Source: Acholeplasmatales bacterium
GTDB lineage: Bacteria > Bacillota_I > Bacilli_A > Acholeplasmatales > Anaeroplasmataceae
NCBI GenBank assembly: GCA_024681175.1
Contig: JAILBI010000283.1
Span: 1-19,613, forward strand
DNA: 19,613 bases
Direction: 5' to 3'
Below, one piece after another: positions 17,882 to 19,613 of this stretch. Position 1 is the first letter of the stretch. The number at the start of each line of letters is the position of its first letter. The position numbers and the translations under genes are program-made. Under the pieces are notes generated by a model, which did no database searches, had not been told where the DNA came from, and saw nothing but the letters and a program-made list of their open reading frames with translations.

Positions 17882-19012
17882 ATGTACGAAATAATAGATA
17901 AATATATTGATAAATTAATGACTTCAAGGCCAGATATGCCACTTTGGAACATTGAAAGTATTAGACTTGGAAGAAAGCCAAGATGGAATTATATTGATGG
18001 TTGTATGATGACATCATTAATAGAATTATATAAAATCACTAATGATGAAAAATATATTAATTTCGTTAAGAAATTTGTATCTTTTTATGTTGCAGATGAT
18101 GGTTCTATTTTAGGATTTGAGCCTGAAAAGCAAGCAATTGATGATGTATGTGAATCTAAAATATTATTTGATTTATATAATATTACTGGTGAAAATAAAT
18201 ATAAAAAAGCAATTGAAATTACTCATCAATTCTTAATGGCTCAGCCAAGAACAAAGGATGGCAGCTTCTGGCATAAGAAAATATATCCTAATCAGGTTTG
18301 GTTAGATGGTATTTATATGGCATTACCATTCTATGCTAGATATCAAACTCAATTTGCTGGCAAAAATTATAATGATTTAATTGATCAATTAAAATTAGTT
18401 AGAAAATATATGTTTGATGAAAATAAGCATCTTTATTATCATGGCTATGATAGTTCTAAAGAAGCTTTCTGGGCTGATAAGAAGACTGGTTTATCTAAAT
18501 CATTCTGGTTAAGATCAATTGGCTGGTATACAGTTGCATTAGCTGATTTATTAGAATATGTAGATGAACAATTATATGATGAATATCATACCATTAAAGC
18601 ATTATTAAAAGAAGTAATTGATGGTTTATTAATGTATCAGGATAAAGAATCTAAAATGTTTTATCAGGTTGTAGACCAAGGTGATAAAAAAGGTAATTAT
18701 CTTGAAACTTCTGGTTCATCAATGATTGCATACGCAATCTTAAAGGGCACAAGACTTGAAGCATTACCTCCAAGATATAGACAAATTGGTGTTGATATTT
18801 TTAATGGTATTGCAAATAAATATTTAACTGTAAAAGATGGTGAATTAAATTTAGGTGGAATATGTCTTGTTGCAGGACTTGGACCTGAAGATAATAAGAG
18901 AAGAGATGGTACATTTAATTATTATATTTCTGAACCAATTGTTGAAAATGACGCAAAGGGTGTAGGACCATTTATTCTTGCATATACTGAAATGAAAAAG
19001 ATAAAAGCCTAA
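17882..19012 (+). CDS. GH105 unsaturated rhamnogalacturonyl/glucuronyl hydrolase
   Basis: Glycoside hydrolase family 105 removes the unsaturated uronic acid left at the non-reducing end of oligosaccharides by pectin or related polysaccharide lyases. The 376-residue length matches Bacillus YteR (373). Diagnostic parts are the N-terminal RWNYIDGCMMTSLIELY, Asp87/Asp88 in AIDDVCESK (YteR Asp88), NQVWLDGIYMALPFYARY with Asp142 (YteR Asp143, the catalytic acid), SFWLRSIGWYTVALAD, and ETSGSSMIAYAILKGTRL. There is no signal peptide, so it should act in the cytoplasm on imported oligosaccharides. It has its own promoter, a strong ribosome binding site and a terminator. No lyase or transporter for such sugars is in the window. 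The exact substrate cannot be fixed from sequence. Confidence 0.88.
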   Translation: MYEIIDKYIDKLMTSRPDMPLWNIESIRLGRKPRWNYIDGCMMTSLIELYKITNDEKYINFVKKFVSFYVADDGSILGFEPEKQAIDDVCESKILFDLYNITGENKYKKAIEITHQFLMAQPRTKDGSFWHKKIYPNQVWLDGIYMALPFYARYQTQFAGKNYNDLIDQLKLVRKYMFDENKHLYYHGYDSSKEAFWADKKTGLSKSFWLRSIGWYTVALADLLEYVDEQLYDEYHTIKALLKEVIDGLLMYQDKESKMFYQVVDQGDKKGNYLETSGSSMIAYAILKGTRLEALPPRYRQIGVDIFNGIANKYLTVKDGELNLGGICLVAGLGPEDNKRRDGTFNYYISEPIVENDAKGVGPFILAYTEMKKIKA

Positions 19013-19026
19013 GATTAGGCTTTTTT
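19003..19026 (+). terminator. Intrinsic terminator overlapping the GH105 stop
   Basis: AAAAGCCTA (19003-19011) and TAGGCTTTT (19016-19024) form a 9-bp stem with loop AGAT and a T-run 19021-19026. The left arm includes the last codons and stop of the GH105 gene. Confidence 0.88.
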
Positions 19027-19043
19027 CTATCTAAGGAGTTATT

Positions 19044-19613
19044 ATGGCATTTTTAGATATTATAGTTCCTCAATATAATGAGAATGATGAAACAATAAAT
19101 ATATTATTAAACTCAATATTAACTCAAGAACAAATAGATTTTAAAGATATTAACGTAATTATTGTAAATGATCATTCTAATACAATAATATCTAAGGAAT
19201 TATTAGATTCTTATTCTATATTAAATATTAAATATATTATAAGTGATAAAAATTATGGCCCTGGATATACAAGACAAATAGGATTTGATAATTCTAATTC
19301 AACATACGTTACTTATGTTGATGCAGATGATTGCTTATTTGAAAAATTAACTTTAAAAATTGTTATAGATTATCTAAAGAAAAACAATATAGATGTTTTA
19401 TATACTAAATTTATTGAAGAAATGATAGAAAACGGTGAATCTAAACCATATCTACATACTAATGATGTTCATAAATATTTACATGGTCAATTTATTAAAA
19501 GAGAATTTTTAAATAAATATGATATTAAATTTGATAAGAAATTAAGATTCTTTGAAGATTCTTATTACTGTAAGCAGGTTGAAAAATTATCAAAGCCTAA
19601 ATTATTAGATGTT
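19044..19613 (+). CDS. Family 2 glycosyltransferase (5' part)
   Basis: The open frame runs from an ATG with AAGGAG at 19033-19038, five bases upstream, to the window edge (190 codons), so the 3' part is missing. The N-terminus has the GT-A/GT2 fold pattern: DIIVPQYNEND, IVNDHSN for nucleotide-sugar binding, GPGYTRQIGFDNS, then the metal-binding YVDADD motif with Asp93 and Asp95. HGQFIKREFL and LRFFEDSYYC downstream resemble the acceptor and catalytic-base region of GT2 enzymes. It probably adds a sugar to a cell-surface polysaccharide or lipid; donor and acceptor are unknown. I see no promoter between the GH105 terminator and this start, so some read-through may occur. Confidence 0.85.
   Translation, partial: MAFLDIIVPQYNENDETINILLNSILTQEQIDFKDINVIIVNDHSNTIISKELLDSYSILNIKYIISDKNYGPGYTRQIGFDNSNSTYVTYVDADDCLFEKLTLKIVIDYLKKNNIDVLYTKFIEEMIENGESKPYLHTNDVHKYLHGQFIKREFLNKYDIKFDKKLRFFEDSYYCKQVEKLSKPKLLDV

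Noticed and set aside
1..19613. CRISPR arrays, tRNA/rRNA genes, insertion sequences, phage attachment sites
   Set aside because: No spaced direct repeats, tRNA-like cloverleaf, rRNA segment, transposase or terminal inverted repeats were seen; the window reads as ordinary chromosome.

Overview
The window is AT-rich, every gene lies on the + strand, Shine-Dalgarno sequences of the AGGAGG type precede most genes, and intrinsic terminators are of the Firmicutes type. Codon use is strongly A/T-ending, and all 17 visible gene stops are TAA or TAG, with no TGA. Trp is written TGG throughout, so the standard code fits. Together with a single-chain PurL and a BspA-type lipoprotein, this suggests a host-associated low-GC Firmicute (Bacilli/Clostridia/Erysipelotrichia-like, possibly an uncultured gut lineage). 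I cannot place it more precisely.

Layout. (1) Positions 1-585: the 3' end of an unrecognised gene, then purE, closed by a terminator. (2) 587-2124: a monocistronic BspA-type leucine-rich-repeat lipoprotein with its own promoter and terminator, splitting purE from purK. (3) 2125-2396: a 270-base control region with a candidate promoter, an operator-like palindrome over its -35, a small hairpin, a possible 27-codon leader peptide, and an intrinsic terminator whose stem begins exactly at the leader's stop codon, 18 bases before purK. (4) 2397-16064: a tightly packed, partly overlapping operon purK-purL-purC-purM-purN-purH-purD-folD-purB-guaA. (5) 16051-16403: a promoter buried in the end of guaA, an 85-residue protein resembling the middle domain of fatty acid kinase FakA on its own, and a strong terminator. 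(6) 16418-17813: prmC and tsaC, overlapping. (7) 17822-19026: a GH105 unsaturated glucuronyl/rhamnogalacturonyl hydrolase with its own promoter and terminator. (8) 19044 to the window end: the start of a family 2 glycosyltransferase.

How they work together. PurD, PurN, PurL, PurM, PurK/PurE, PurC, PurB and PurH cover every step from phosphoribosylamine to IMP. FolD supplies the 10-formyl-tetrahydrofolate used by PurN and PurH, and GuaA makes GMP from XMP. The committed enzyme PurF is absent from the window, as are GuaB and PurA. The most interesting element is the purK leader: all visible promoter candidates for the operon lie upstream of a terminator, so operon expression should depend on how often that terminator is bypassed. 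The stop codon of the leader ORF lies inside the terminator stem, which suggests control by leader translation. This is inference and needs testing.
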